A DNA stretch of 64,000 bases from Ciona intestinalis (GCF_000224145.3 NC_020169.2:3554957-3618956), one strand, 5' to 3'; counted from the first letter of the stretch, positions 1-13,282 are shown. Translations and numbers: made by a program. Notes: generated from the letters alone by a model not told the origin.

Positions 1-647
1 AGTATAAAACTGCCACAAAAGACGCCAACTGAAGATATGTACCAATGATACTTGGCCCAAGGCACGATTGATCACAAACACAATGAAAAGTGTGGAAAGT
101 GCATGGAAAAGATGGGTTTCTGTAAATATATTCACATATAGAGTTGAGCATTCCTTTTCTCTGTGCTGCAACTGATTCAAAATGAGGCGAAGTGATTGTG
201 TTGGCAATACTAAAGCAGTAAGGCGAATGATAGTTATATGAAATATGAATTCATTATTAAAAATATAAGATTAAAAGTAAAACAGTTAGAAAAGGGCAGA
301 GGAAAGTGTGCAGTTGGAAATTCTTAGTAATAAAGTGGGGAGGATATAATTGCTAACAAACCCACAACATCAGTACACAACAAAAATCAACACTCATTTC
401 ATACATAGATACATATGCAGTTATAGATTCAAAATATTTCATTTACCATGATCAGTTTACAAGAGAAAGTTACATAAAGTACTGCAGAAGGCTAACTTAA
501 AATCCACTACAAGAAATTTGATGAAAATACCTAAAACAACCAGCTGTCAACCTAAAATTAATTACTTGCTGGCCAATTAAAACTTGTGTAAAAATTCTGT
601 AGAAAAGATTTTTCCTGTTTAATATATTTGTGTGCTGGTAAAATGGT
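1..647. other. 3' flank / probable 3' UTR of the LRR-Ig-FN2 receptor gene
   Basis: No coding exon is visible. This AT-rich sequence lies immediately downstream of the receptor's stop codon (complement of 648-650), so part of it is presumably 3' UTR. I see no clear poly(A) signal that would fix the end. Confidence 0.5.
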
Positions 648-3600
648 CTAGACAAATGCTTCGGATCCACTGGTGTGGTTGCCAGCAGTGAGAGATCTAT
701 GTTCTTCAACTTCATCATTGCCTGGAATATTCCGGTAGCTCATTGAACCGCTCCTAAAAACAAACGAATGTAACCTACTTATCGTTGTGTTGGCACAACA
801 TCATAAGTTATAAACTTATATTCTACTTAAGGCTATTATACAAGTTATCTTGCATGCAACTTTGTAGGAGATATTTTTGTGCGCATAATCAATGCAACCT
901 ATTGAGACGTAAGTTTATGCAATGACTTGGTAAGCAGCATCAAGCCTTGAACCCAATGGAAGCAGCAACGGAGCTTGAATCCAGTATTCGCTAGCTAAAG
1001 GCAAACCACTGAACAATTAAGCCAGAAAATTAAGGTTTATCTATATACTAAATAAGTTATGAAAACAAAAAAAAATGTTTAAACTTGAAGTTGCAGCGAT
1101 TTTTCTTCCACACATAGAAGATTGCAATGCATATAATTATTCCTACAGCTGCCCCTGCAAACCACATAGCTGTATACGTTCCATTTGGATTACTGCTGCT
1201 CTGAATGTGGACATTAATTGGTTGATTTGTTTCTGCAAAGTAGAACACTTGGTAAATAGAAAGAAAACGAATAAAAATATTTTTCAAATACAAAGAAATC
1301 TTTAAATAGAAGGAATTTTTAAATAGAATGAATTTTTTTAACTAGAAAGAACTTATAAAAGTAGCAGGTTTTACCTTCAGCTGGATTACAGAAACCCCAT
1401 GTATTATCACTGTCAAAGTTAGCAGTTGTTGCACACCATAAGCGGTTGTCTGATCGCCCAACAGTAATACAAGTGCTGTAGGAGCTTTTTTTGTATTGGA
1501 AGGGAAAATGACACACAGCGCCATTTGCATTTCCTTCAATGGTGCGTAATACTGCAGAGAAAAATTAGTAAATAACAAAGCATATTTATTGTAACATACA
1601 ATAATAACTTTATTTGTCTTTTTGATTAAGGTAGCGAAGATTTAAAAATATTTTAAAAATGAAAACAGGATATAGCGACAAAACAACAGTTGTTAAAACA
1701 CTCTTACAGTAAAAACAAATTTTCATTTAGTTGGAAGAAAATAAGCGTGGTAGCCACACCTAGCAGATAAACGAGCCATTTATGTTTAAATATTATCAAG
1801 CAAGTCTTTTAATAGAAACACAAGTGCGCGTAAAGGTATATAGTATATAGATATATTCATACCCGGACATGAGACACTTTCATTAAAATTAGTTAAAAAC
1901 ATTCCATCCAGTTTAGCAGGAAATTCGCATCTGTAAAACATAAGTCAAGCTTACTAGAAAGAAGTGTTGTTGAAATATTGTTACTTACTGAATCCCCTCG
2001 CCAAACAATGTCTTCAGATTTCTGTTTTGTTTCAGATAGTGTCTCAAATCATTCATACTGCATTGACAATCGAAAGGATTCCCGGCGACAAATATTTTTT
2101 GAATAACTTTTTGATCCATCTGTTTATGACAAACATGTTATTGATTACATTTCAGAAAAAATAATGACAAACTAGTGAACATGTTTGACCGATTCAAAAT
2201 TCTGAAAAATGTGGACTAAATGACTTAAGAGAGATACTAACTTGAGAGATACTAACTTGGGTAATGTCTTAAGGACAAGAGAGATACTAACTTGGGTAAG
2301 ATCTTGTATAGTTTCCAAACTCAGAGAAGTAAGAAGGTTCTGCTCCATATGAATAAACCTGAAATTAAAAACCATTGATCAAGCATAGGAAAGTAAATTT
2401 TACAAACACTTTAACCACAAATCAATGACTGCTTATAAATATATTGATCCTCGTTATATTTTAATGCTGCTGATTGCTGACCGTTAAAGTAGATATAATC
2501 TTTAACTTATAGGGTGGGCAAACCATGCAGAGATAACGAACCGTAGGGCAGTGAGTCCTTGGAATGCGTGAGGTTGAATGTTGGTAATTTTGTTACTACG
2601 TATGTACAACCATTGTAGTTTATTCAAACCCTGTATTAGAAATGTGAAGTAATTAAGAACGATATTGGATAAAAAACAGCACAGCATGTAATAATAATAA
2701 ATTAACAATACATACAGCAAACCACTTGGCGTGTATCATTTCTAATTCATTGTTGTCCAAAACAAGAATGCTCAGCTTTACTAAGTTCTTGAATAAGTGG
2801 TTGGGAAAGCTGGTTAACTTGTTACCACGTAATGTCAGTGTTGTGATTTTGCTGTTGTGATCGAGAGCCTAAAATGCATGCTGTTATTTTTATGCTGTCA
2901 CTGTATTGAAAAAGTATATGCTGAAGTTACCATTACGTCAGATTTTTTTATGGACAGCTGTAAACTTACCCCAGCAGCAAAGGATGCAATTTTGTTCTTG
3001 TCCAAACGCAACTCTGACAAATCAGTAAAGGATGCAAAGTCTGTCGCCTGAATGGTTCTAATACTATTTGAAGTAAGACTTATTGTTGTACTGGCTGCAG
3101 GCATGCCCTGTGGTACTTCTGTAATGACATGGTTAAGTTTACAACACTGTTAATGAAACGAGAAAACCAAACCTTGCCATCCTCCTTCTGTGGAACTACC
3201 ATCTCCAGAACAATCTGTGTTGCTTGCTAAACAAGTACAGTTTTTGGGGCATTGACTGCTGTGCTGTTTAATTACCATAGTATCTTTATTTACTTTGGTC
3301 TGCAGAAAATTGAAGCTACTTAAAGATTAGCTCAATAAGAAAGTTGAAGCTACTTTATTATGATACTACACTAATGAAGAATTTGTAAATATTCACTATA
3401 TAAATATGTAACCCAAATGAGTACAGATATATCCACATACTTCAACCTTTATTGGGCTCACCTCAGCTGGCTTATCCACAGGGGTGTCATTTGGTCCAGT
3501 TGCTTGTGTAACTTTGGTTTTATACTGCACAGAACCCTTAAAATTAGTTGCAGTGCAGTTATAAGTGCCAAAGTCCTCAGTTTTAAACTTGTGAATGACT

Positions 3601-3814
3601 AGTGTGCCATTCTGATATGCTTCTATACCTTCAAACCTATCTGCATTGTGAAAATTGTACTTGTCTGCGTTTGGTGCTGTCCATGTGATAGTTGCATGTG
3701 GTATTCCTGAGCGAATAAATGAAAATATAAATGTCACTTGCTTGAATATGTATTCAGTAAAAAAAGATTACAAATGCATTTAACTTAAGACCAGCATATT
3801 TCAGTTTAAAAACA

Positions 3815-3847
<33 letters not shown>

Positions 3848-6632
3848 TTTACAAACTTACCACTCACAACACAACGCAGTTCAATGGTGTCACCGACATG
3901 CAACTGAGAGTTTTGTGAGATTTGGGTGATAGTTGGTAGATCACATGTTGTATTCATCACCGTTGCGGTTTGTGATAATACATTTCGATCCTTTAAATTA
4001 GCTGGGCTGAAAAAATATGAAATGTAACAGTGGTAACTTTCCACATTTGTCAATCACAAAACTGGTTTAATATCTAAATTACAGTGATTGGACTAGTTTA
4101 TACTAGAGTTCTTAAAACAAGACTGTTACATAGCATTAGAACATATTGTTGCCATTTAATTGAGCTGTTTTTTTTAAATTAAATTTTTTAATTAGTTACA
4201 GTATTTAAGCCGAACCGGAGCTCAAAAGTGTTTTTTTCTATGGGCGCATGGGTAAAAAAGGGCAGAATGCCGCTCCTGTTTGTGATTGCTATAATATTGC
4301 ATGTGAAAAACTATTGAGTGGTGTATAACTGTAAACCATGTGTTCTGTTTGATTTTAATTGGGCGATTTTCAAATAAACAGCAATCTATTCTCATACACC
4401 TTACTCCCTAATTACGTCAATAGCGATCGGGCACATTAAAGCTTAGCAACCTTATGTTTTACTACAGCAAAATCCTACAAAATAATGTATGTTCTGGCTA
4501 GCTTTCTTTAAAAATTAAATATCATTAATAAAACTAACCTATGACATGTAAAAGCTTGTCCACGAATCAAATGTTGAAACCATTTTGCACTTTTCATCCA
4601 TTTCACATGAGGTGTCATTGCGCAATCGCAGGACCATGGATTATTTTCAAATCTTAAATCCTGAAACAAACACAATTTGCTGAACGACATTTCTTGCAAT
4701 AGTATTAGCCATAAAAACACAAAGATGTTTAAGCCAGTGTTTTAGTTCTAGTAAAGGCATGTGTCTTTTAATTTATAAGCAATAACAAAAAGTCCACAAC
4801 AATATTTTAATTAAGATATTTATTTAATCTTATTTTCGTATAGTAGTGAATGATTAACATTATTTTGATATTGTACACCAGACCATGACAATAATTGGAC
4901 TTAGACCACTGTTTCTCAACCTTACACCGATGGTGGCCCTTTTCAATGACACAAAGGGCTTTACTTAAAAAGCAAATGCAGTCAATATTGAAATGACCAG
5001 ATTTTCTTTTTAAGTATGCTTTAAAAGAGGCCATTAGCAGAAGTATGCTCATAGACCCCCAATAAATGCTCTGTAGTTTTATTTTCAAGGTCATTTTCGT
5101 TCTAAAGGTTACTTTCACTTGGACTGCAATTATTTTTTCAATGAAAAAGTTAAGTACACAGCTATTCATTTTTTACATATTTAAACACCATTACCGTCAT
5201 AAGGTTTGATTTCATTCCACTTATCCATTTATGTTCAAACGTAAACAAATTGTTGCCGTTGAGTCTGAGTCGAGTCAGATGCGACAGATGAGCAAATGCA
5301 TGAGGATGAATAAAGGAGATGTTATTGTTATGAAAATCGAGTTCTTCCAACTTATCCAGGTCATACAACAGAAAATGTTGAATGAATTCCAATTTATTAT
5401 TATCTAGTCGCAATACCTGGAACAAGAAACAGGATATTATATTATAAAATAATTTAATATTAAATGGAAAATGGTATACAATTCTTCAGACACATTACTT
5501 TAAATCAAATAGGGTATTAAAACTAATGCCTAAAATATGTATGTTTTATTAATGATATGTGGTTATATACATGATTTTACACCTGCAATTTCAAAGGGTT
5601 CCATTCAAATATATCATCCGTAACTCTTTCAATGTTATTGTTGCTCAAAATTAAGGTTTCCAGATTATCAAGGTTGTCAAATGCATCATACATCAGTGTT
5701 GATACTCCATTGGATGAAAGGTCAAGGTGGATCAGACTGCTAGTTTCAGGAATCTTGAGCAGAATATATATATATATTTTCAGGAATATTTGTAGAAATT
5801 AAACTGGGTGACCATATTATATTAACTATCACTGCAGCAGTTTTTGGAAATTAAATATTTGCTGCAGGAAGTTATAAGTCCGTGGCATGACACATAAATT
5901 TGCCACATAAAGGTAAACATCTGAGGTTCACAAAAGTTTCCACACTGTTACTAGCAATGAGGAGAAAATAAAACTGTTATGTTACACAGATAGGAAAACA
6001 CCTTGGCTCAGTTGGTAAAACATGTTTTATAGTATGTCTTGATAAATTATTATGGCAAAATGTTTTACACAAAAAAAACAGTTAAACTTTGCTTGGTCAA
6101 ACATTGCTTCATATTATTTAAATTATAAAATCTGAACGAAGCCCTTACAGAAGAGACATTCGAAATTGAGTTATTGCTGAGGTCTACAGTTCGTACTCCA
6201 GTTGGAAAAGTAGTTGGTATCTTGTTTAAGTTTTTCATTTTACAGTCGTATACAAAGTCGCTGTTAGTGCACCTGAAATAAAGTACTAATAATATCAATC
6301 ACTATAAAATGCAGAAAGCATGCATGATATTACTGGTAGCTGTAATAAAAGAGTAAAAATGGATTGAAATGTATATTTTTTAATGTTTAATTTCTATTTT
6401 TAGTAAATTGAATAAGCTATTAATGGACTCTGCATGTGTTGCTTTTTTAAATTACTTTCAATTGTGTTAACTGTAAAAACAGGTCATTTTTTTGTTACAT
6501 TATTGTTTGCTATTATAAATTATAATTTAACAGTATTGCATAGACATACCCTTGTATTCCTTGAGCCAGGCAACTAAGAATTTGTCCATTTAATAAAATG
6601 TAAGAGAAGAAACACAGAAAAATTCTGGTCAT
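648..6632 (-). CDS. LRR-Ig-LRR-FN2 single-pass receptor-like protein
   Basis: Multi-exon gene of about 17 coding exons and roughly 800 residues. Exon 1 (6550-6632) encodes a signal peptide (MTRIFLCFFSYILL) and splices in phase to a Cys-containing LRR N-cap (about 6150-6272). LRR exons follow at about 5583-5754 and 5183-5416, and an LRR C-cap (NPWSCDC, about 4540-4660). An Ig domain spans about 3862-4008 and 3455-3707, with the C-strand W and the DFGTYNC motif. A second Cys-rich LRR N-cap (about 3170-3300) precedes LRR exons down to about 2286, with a second C-cap (GNPFDCQC, about 1992-2117). Exon 1375-1552 is a fibronectin type II domain (CHFPFQYKK, RLWCATT, WGFC). Exon about 1090-1251 has one membrane span (AGAAVGIIICIAIFYVW). 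A donor in AA|GTTTAA joins in phase to the last exon (648-753), giving a short tail ending GSEAFV. LRR and LRR-Ig ectodomains are usually adhesion or recognition modules; ligand and function are unknown. Middle exon limits are approximate. Confidence 0.8.
905..1020 (-). repeat. tRNA-like SINE remnant in last intron of the receptor gene
   Basis: Read on the minus strand, this contains a weak box-A-like stretch (GTTCAGTGGTTTGCC) followed by a box-B-like GGTTCAAGGCTTG. The same GGTTCAAGGCTCG motif occurs in the clearer tRNA-derived repeat near 14.3 kb. It is degraded and its limits are approximate. Confidence 0.35.
2227..2302 (-). repeat. Three copies of a splice-donor-containing unit
   Basis: The unit CAAGTTAGTATCTCTC (minus strand) occurs three times, at about 2279-2297, 2250-2262 and 2227-2244. 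The first copy holds the donor of a second-array LRR exon (ACCCAA|GTTAGT). The other two therefore place identical GTTAGT donors tens of bases into the intron. Confidence 0.75.
3809..3849. repeat. (TA)n microsatellite in an intron
   Basis: A near-perfect TA dinucleotide run lies in the intron that splits the Ig domain of the receptor gene. It is a simple repeat and no function is implied. Confidence 0.9.
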
Positions 6633-7140
6633 TGTCACCAGTAAAATAAACTTATAAAAAGCAACACTCTAAATTAAAAATAAATCGTATGTTAATTTCT
6701 GTTAAATTACAACATTTCATGTCCTGTTGCCGAACTTCGTTTCTTTCAGTTAAGTTTAGCTCGTTTTAGTTTAGTTCCTACATGGCGCAACACTATCACG
6801 TGACTAAGATAATATTCTAATCTGCACGCTATGTTTTAAATGGAAAACGAAATTAATTGGTTACAGTTGTGTATTAAACTTTTCACATAACGAACAAACA
6901 AACCACGCATTCACGAAGTGAGACAATAGCTTCCTGTCTCACATGACCTCAGACAGTGAAACCTCTTACAAAGCACAGAAAGTCGGATATCCAAACATCG
7001 ACTGAGTCACCAGACACAAGGTGTTGGCCGAGTCGCGGTTGTACAAACATCGCTGGTGCAAAATATGGTCCCACTAAAGTTGAAACACCGAAAAACAATG
7101 CAAAATAATAAACTATTTCTATGCAGCAGATTAGCTAAAA
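6633..7140. other. Intergenic: upstream of the receptor, downstream of tyrosinase A
   Basis: About 500 bases with no exon signal. It must hold the receptor's promoter and 5' UTR and the 3' UTR of the tyrosinase gene that ends at 7141. The tract at 6890-7060 is less AT-rich than its surroundings. No specific site is recognisable. Confidence 0.5.
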
Positions 7141-9721
7141 TCACAAAAAGAATTTCCATCGACTTGATGTAACACCAGTTTCACATTCACGTTCGGATAC
7201 AGCAGTGTTTTTATCAATCAATCCTAAACGGTTATCGAATGTTGAGGTAAATGAAGCTTCATCGTCGTCCCAGTTGAAACGCGTTAACTTTTCTTTCATA
7301 TCTTTAAGCAAATCTCGCCAGGATTTGCCAGCAAGGTCAAAGTTATCGTAGCGATATCCGAAAAGTTGTTCGTAGTAATAACTGCCAATCGCTGTCCAAA
7401 CACCAGATCTTCCAGTTACAGGGTTCGGATTCATCGTCTTGTTGCAAAAGGGGGAGAGTGGCATACTCATTTTAAACGTCATTTCTTCACTGCTTATCTG
7501 AATGTTGAAACAACTGATGATGAACAAATGGGCTACCAGTATACTATTGCTACACTTAATGAAATAAAACACTTATTGCGTCTAAACTTACATTTTTATA
7601 CCCATTACCAACGGAATAAAGTGACCAATCCTGAATATCAAGCTCATCCCGGATAAGTTTGAACAGCGCAAATATTCTGTCTATTTGGCTGTGATGTAAC
7701 AAAAATATCGGATCCCAGGCTGCATATTTGGTGGTTGGCATGCCGTATGTGCATTTATTAAAAGTGTAATCAACGCACATACACATATGGATCTGCAATA
7801 AAACAATGTAGTTGCCATAATTGTTTCGTATTTTTTTACTGTTTTACCGCTGTTTTACCTACTTGATTGTGAGGTCCATCTTCTATTTGCTTGTCAAAAA
7901 ATTGAAAAGTGTTTGATAAAAGCCCTCTGATAACGCCTCTTTTTAGGAAATCAGTATGCAGAACGCCACGTAAATCGTACGATCGCTGATTTTCCCTGTA
8001 AAAACAGGTTTTACTGCAAATGTGTATAAAGATATTTGTTTGAAATTTGTATGTTATGTATATAAAGATATTCACGTTCGGAATTTGGATAATATGTGCC
8101 AAAGCTGTCCCATCTTACCCCAGATTAATAAATAAAGTTAAAAAGCCTCACAAAGGAAAAGGTAATTCCTCCACTGGTTCGTGACCATGTATCACCGATG
8201 AATAGAATGGGTTAGGAAACACTTCTCCCGTTTCAGGGTCACTAAATGTTGGTGTCCCTATAAGAATCTGCAAATCTTCCCAATTTCCCTCAGTCCAATC
8301 CCAAAATGGAATTCCAAGTGTTTTGTTGCGAAGATATTTGTTGATACCTATACTCGCACGGGAGTGAGAGAGATCACATTATAAGAACCGTTTATATTAT
8401 TTAGCGTCTTGAAAGTATAAATTTTAGCAATATGCCAATATTTACTGAAATAATAAAATCGGGACCAGTAACAAAACCTGTCTCTGCTTGAACTACGATC
8501 AAGCGATGCCATGCGAAAAACCTCACATCATCATGCCAGCTACAGTGCCCGTGTTCATGTCCTTCAATATTTCGGTACCAGGGACATCTGAAAGGCCACC
8601 CATGCCAACCAATAATATTCTGAGGGATGAAAATTGTTTAAAAAGTAGAAAGCATTTTCGGTTAAAAATACAGCTTACATTGTATCCTTTTTTACTCTGA
8701 TCTTCTTTAAATCGAGCCATTGCTTGTACGATATCGAACATTTCATCGTCAGACAAATCACGGATATTTTTCCTTACTACAAACGCTTAAAATAAAAAGA
8801 TAAGTCAGGAGACCCATTACGTCACAAAAAGAAGGAACTATTCAATGGTAAAAATAACATTATGATTGCAGAAAAATGAAACGTCAGTGGATAGCAGGTT
8901 TCTTAAAATAGCCAAACAAAAAGTGCGCAATATAATCACGGACGTTTGTGGCTCACGTTTAGTTATTTTGCTGCATGTTCTTGATTGACTTCCAGCGCCT
9001 ACGCATCTTCCTGTCGCATCTGCTGCATGTTTTGTACGACATCGTCTGCTTCGTGTTTCAAGTCCTCCCCATTCTGTGCTCAAACATGACGTCCACGACT
9101 CCCATGGTGTCCATGAAGCTATAACACCAATAAACAAGTTATATCGCTGCAATTACAGTATAAACTAACACATTCATCACTACAAACACATTACATTTCA
9201 ATTCACATTACTTTTTAGGCAGCTTATTCTATCTTTTCCAATTCCATATCCTTTTCGACACGAGCACCGACAACAGTTATCATCGTACCTTATTCGATTG
9301 TGCTGGCATTGTTCTGAGCATTCAGTTCGATCTGCAGACAAACAGCTTCCACGTTTTGTTTCATGAACCGGACTGACGCATCATAACCGGTAACGACATT
9401 TCTTATACTAAGTAATGATACGGACCACAATGATATGGAACATATACCTGCTGTGCTATTACACCATGCTACATCTTGTTTCTTAGTATCCGCGTCGTAA
9501 ACCGTATGTGCGTCTTCTTCTTCGCCATTTTCCACTGTTAAAACAGGGAATCTTAATTAATTTGTTCACACATAAGGCAGCAACGGCTGTGTAATTATAC
9601 CTGTTGTATTTTGTTGCAACTCAGCGTGGAATTCGGCGGCGTAAATTCTACACCTTAGGCATAAAACCCACAAGAGTATGAACATACAACACAGTTTTTG
9701 ACTCCAAATACTCATAGTCAT
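7141..9721 (-). CDS. Secreted tyrosinase with EGF-like and TSP1 domains (copy A)
   Basis: Ten coding exons. Exon 1 (9601-9721) gives a signal peptide (MTMSIWSQKLCCMFILLWVL) and exon 2 ends at 9534. Next comes a Cys-rich EGF-like exon (about 9210-9349; DRTEC, NCCRCSC) and a thrombospondin type 1 exon (about 8956-9118; SWTPWESWTSC, CSKITK). The tyrosinase domain starts with RKNIRDLS, like the RRNIFDLS of vertebrate tyrosinases. CuA shows CSWHDDVRFFAWHR, with two His nine residues apart. CuB has a PHNQ|IH motif split by an intron, then DPIFLLHHSQIDRIF; together these supply the expected His ligands. The last exon is 7141-7500, ending SSRWKFFL. Type-3 copper oxidases of this family oxidise phenols to quinones for melanin or immune and cross-linking roles; which applies here is unknown. 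No C-terminal membrane span is visible, unlike vertebrate tyrosinase. This is the most diverged of three tandem copies. An MITE-like tail lies near 8085-8120 in an intron. Confidence 0.85.
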
Positions 9722-10606
9722 CGTGTCGATTCGATAACATTTACATCTCTAGGTCATTATTATGTTTCTTTGAATAACATTTTAATCTGAACACAGAAAC
9801 GTTGTCTATTACATACCGTTAAGATGTAAAGCGTCATTACTCTACATTCTACACAATGCTGATTTTCCTTTCTTGCATCTACTAGATTCTGATTAGAACT
9901 TAGACCAACGAACGCCTTCCGTTAAAGCACTTCATCCGTTGCACCGTTTATATCCTGCGCGCGCGTGACGTTCTGGCCGATTCAAGTATTTATATCGCCT
10001 GTGTCTGTTTTGTTTTATACTGGGATAATATGGCTGAACAGAAAACGAATTAGCAGCTTATGTATTTCGGCTAAAACAACAAAACTATATGTCTTAAAAA
10101 AATGATGTGTATGTATATAACCTAAACTCAACCTAAAAATACTACAACCAGAAAAAACCCAGATAAACTCTCGGAAGATGGGACACCTTATTATTCTTTA
10201 TAAAACCGGATCTTTTGATATTATGTGCCAAAGGTGTCAAGTCTTTCTGCCATCCTGCTGCATATGTAAAAAACTCGGCCTCTAATACATAAGTAGAACA
10301 AGTCAGCACCGAAAAAAACAAAAAAATCATATATGTATTTTAATGTTTAACAATCTTTTACCGCTTCGAACTGTGTTTAATATCCGTTTCTTTAGTACAA
10401 GAAAATAACAAATGTTGATACCCATAAAACGTATCAAGTGAACAACGGTAAGATTAAAAACACAAAATGGTCAAAATTAGAAGACTGAGCGAAAAACATA
10501 AAATTCTGTGTAACTTTCATTCTGGTTTTGGAGGGGTGAATCCATATGTTTAAAATACATACAAGTTAGTTCATAGGCCTTCTTGGTGCAGCAAACTAAA
10601 GTTTAG
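9722..10606. other. Intergenic between tyrosinase A and tyrosinase B
   Basis: This should contain the promoter of copy A and the 3' UTR of copy B. A degraded piece of the GATGGGACACC inverted-repeat element family lies at about 10170-10245 (AGATGGGACACC, then ATTATGTGCCAAAGGTGTC). A GC-rich patch with alternating CG occurs near 9957-9975. I found no coding exon; a 62-codon minus frame here overlaps the repeat. Confidence 0.5.
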
Positions 10607-13010
10607 TTAAAACTGCCCTTGGGGCAAAAATTGTTCGTTTTTCCCGACGCATACCTTGGTGCCGCTCACAGGATAACTTGTGTAATTCGTTATTAAACCC
10701 AAGCTTGGTTTTAAAAGAGAAACGAACGGAGCCGAGTCTTCATCCCAATTCGGACGCTTAAATTTCAACTTCATGTCTGCAAGTAGAACTTGCCAAGGTT
10801 TTCTGTCCAGATTAAAGTTATCGTAACGATACCCAAAGAGCTGTTCGAAGTGGTAACTGCCAGCGGTTGTCCAGGTGCCCTTTCTACCGGTCACGTGGTT
10901 TGGGTTCATTGTGACATTGCAAAATGGCGAGAGAGGCATATTAAACTTAAAATAAACGTCTTTTCGCAGATTTTCAACACTTTCTTTGGTAGAACTGACT
11001 TGTGTCGCCTACGTAAAAAAAACATAATTTGTAGTAAATGTTTTTTCACACGAGTTTTTTTTATTAAATTTAGGTTTATATAATAGAACATGTTCATAAA
11101 ACAGACGCTGTTTGTTACCATTTTGTATCCATGAAACATTCTTTCTTGTGTCCAATCTTGAATTCCTAGTTTTTCCCGTAAAAGTCGATACAGGGCATAA
11201 AGTCGATCCATTTGGCTGTGGTGTAGTAGAAAGGCAGGGTCCCACGCTGCGTATGGAGTTGTAGGCATTCCATAATGGCAGCGTTTCTTTTTGGATGTCG
11301 CATTGACGATTTGCGTTTCGTTACAAAAGCAAACATGTATCTGTGCCAATAAATCGTTTTTGTTTTAATTTTTAAGTTGCATTATGTGAATAGGCATATA
11401 CCCTTTATTACTACCTGGTTATGAGGATTTTGTTCCAATTGTAAATCGAAAAACTGGTAATTGTTCGCCAGCAAAGACCGGATTGTACCCCTCAGCATGT
11501 AGTTGGAAGCCAATAAGCCTGATATTGACATACCTCTTTGAGCGTGTCTGTAAACGAATTAGGAAATTCAATATTTATTAACAATTCGGATACCAATACA
11601 CCAGTACACAGGATATGGGATTCCGTTAATTGGTTTGTGTCCTGGCATAACAGAAGGATTGAACGGGTTGGGGTAGGTTTGGTTGATATAAGGATCATGG
11701 ATGGTTATGTTGCGAAAATAAAACGGAATATCATCCCAATCACTTTCCGTCCAATCCCAATATGGAATTCCCAGCGTCTTGTTCCGAAGGTATTTATTTA
11801 ACCCTGAAGTTGAAACAGAATGTTAACAAATGCCAACAACGAATGTAAACATAAGATTAAAAAAATGTAATCTTGCCCATTTCCAGCTGGAGTGTAATTA
11901 ATCGGTGCCATGCACAAAATCTCAAGTCAGTGTGCCAACTGCAATGTCCATCCTTATGTCCAGGAAACTTTTTGTTCCAGGGGCAGCGGTATGGCCAGCC
12001 GTGCCAAGATATTATGTTCTATAAACATAAAGCAAATGACCGATTGATTTATGCTTAATTAAGTTAGTTTGACTTCAATAATTACTGTATATCCATTCGT
12101 GGAGTTGTCTTGCTTAAAACGAGCCAATGCTTGCAAAATATCAAACGTTTCTTCTTCTGTCAAGCTCCTTATATTTTTTCGAATGATAAATGCTGGACAT
12201 AATTAATAACCAGTAATTTTCTAGGTGTGACTTCTTATTTTATTTGTCTTACTTTTAGTTATTCTGCTGCATGTTCTTGATTGACTTCCAGCGCCCACAC
12301 ATCTTCCTGTCGCATCTGTTGCATGTTTTGTACGACATCGTCTGCTTCGTGTTTCAAGTCCTCCCCATTCTGTGCTCAAACATGGCGTCCACGACTCCCA
12401 TGGTGTCCATGAAACTGAAAATGGTTTGTTAATACAGCAATCTACAATGTATAGCACACATTACAGATTTTCTAACCTCTAATACAGCTCCGTCTATCTG
12501 TTCCAAGTGCGAATCCTCTACGACAGACGCAACGACAACAGTGGTCAGAGTAACCAACCTGATCTTGCTCACAATTTACCCAACAATATGTCCGGTCTAA
12601 ACACAGATTGACTATTCAGTGTTGTAATACAAAACCACCCTATACCCTGTCACGCCTTGAACCCAATAGTGAACACTGATTACCAAACCACAACGCATTA
12701 ATTTATAGGTTAAAATTTTAGTCAAATTATTAAGAAACAAGTATGCAATTTTTTTGTCTTACCTGTGCTCATGTCGCAATCCACCCCGTTTATAACGGGT
12801 AGAAACGCATTAGATTTTAACTTTTCTTTGTCAAAAGTGACTGCGTAATTCGGCTTATGTTCTATAACAAACAGTCGGGTATTTAGAAATATTATATAAA
12901 AAAGCATACATACCGCACTTTTATATTTACTAACCTTTAGCAATGACAAGCAACAGAACAGATTTGAATATACAAACAGAAACAACAAATAACAAGATAC
13001 TTGATGACAT
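10607..13010 (-). CDS. Secreted tyrosinase with EGF-like and TSP1 domains (copy B)
   Basis: Ten coding exons, about 550 residues, with the same exon plan as copies A and C. Exon 1 (start 13010) is a signal peptide (MSSSILLFVVSVCIFKSVLL). Exon 2 (about 12764-12862) carries NYAVTFDKEKLKS. The EGF-like exon (about 12470-12597) has DRTYCWVNC and HCCRCVC, and the TSP1 exon (about 12256-12415) has SWTPWESWTPC. The copper domain has RKNIRSLTEEE, CuA CSWHTDLRFCAWHR, IPYWDWTESDWDD, a split PHNQ|IH motif and CuB DPAFLLHHSQMDRLY. The last exon (10607-11008) ends FLPQGQF. A Cys-rich loop (CFCNETQ...CHYG) sits between the CuB His pairs. Predicted secreted phenol oxidase. Exons and several introns are nearly identical to copy C, so the B/C split is recent or they exchange sequence. 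Confidence 0.87.
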
Positions 13011-13126
13011 TATAACAAACGCTCTGCAATATTCCCTTTTAGATCGTTTACCATTGGCTATACTGTAAAACTTTTCAACAGCTTAGTGGCAGCAGCTTAT
13101 ACTTTGTATATAAAGTTCTTGGAACA

Positions 13127-13184
13127 CTTCCGCCAGTATTAACAGATTTCGTGTGTAATCCTTCCGCCAGTATTAACAGATTTC
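13127..13184. repeat. 24-base direct repeat
   Basis: The sequence CTTCCGCCAGTATTAACAGA plus TTTC occurs at 13127-13150 and again at 13161-13184, just upstream of tyrosinase B. It could be promoter DNA or a small tandem duplication. Confidence 0.8.
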
Positions 13185-13282
13185 ATTTTTTCGAATTTTA
13201 AAATTTTGTATTTTATAATCGGTACCGCTGGGGTCTAGTTAGTACAGTGTCCAAATTTCAGGTTAGTGGCACCAGTAGAAAG

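Noticed and set aside
10142-10330. 62-codon minus frame downstream of tyrosinase B
   Set aside because: It overlaps a degraded MITE and has no domain; its hydrophobic start is low-complexity chance sequence.
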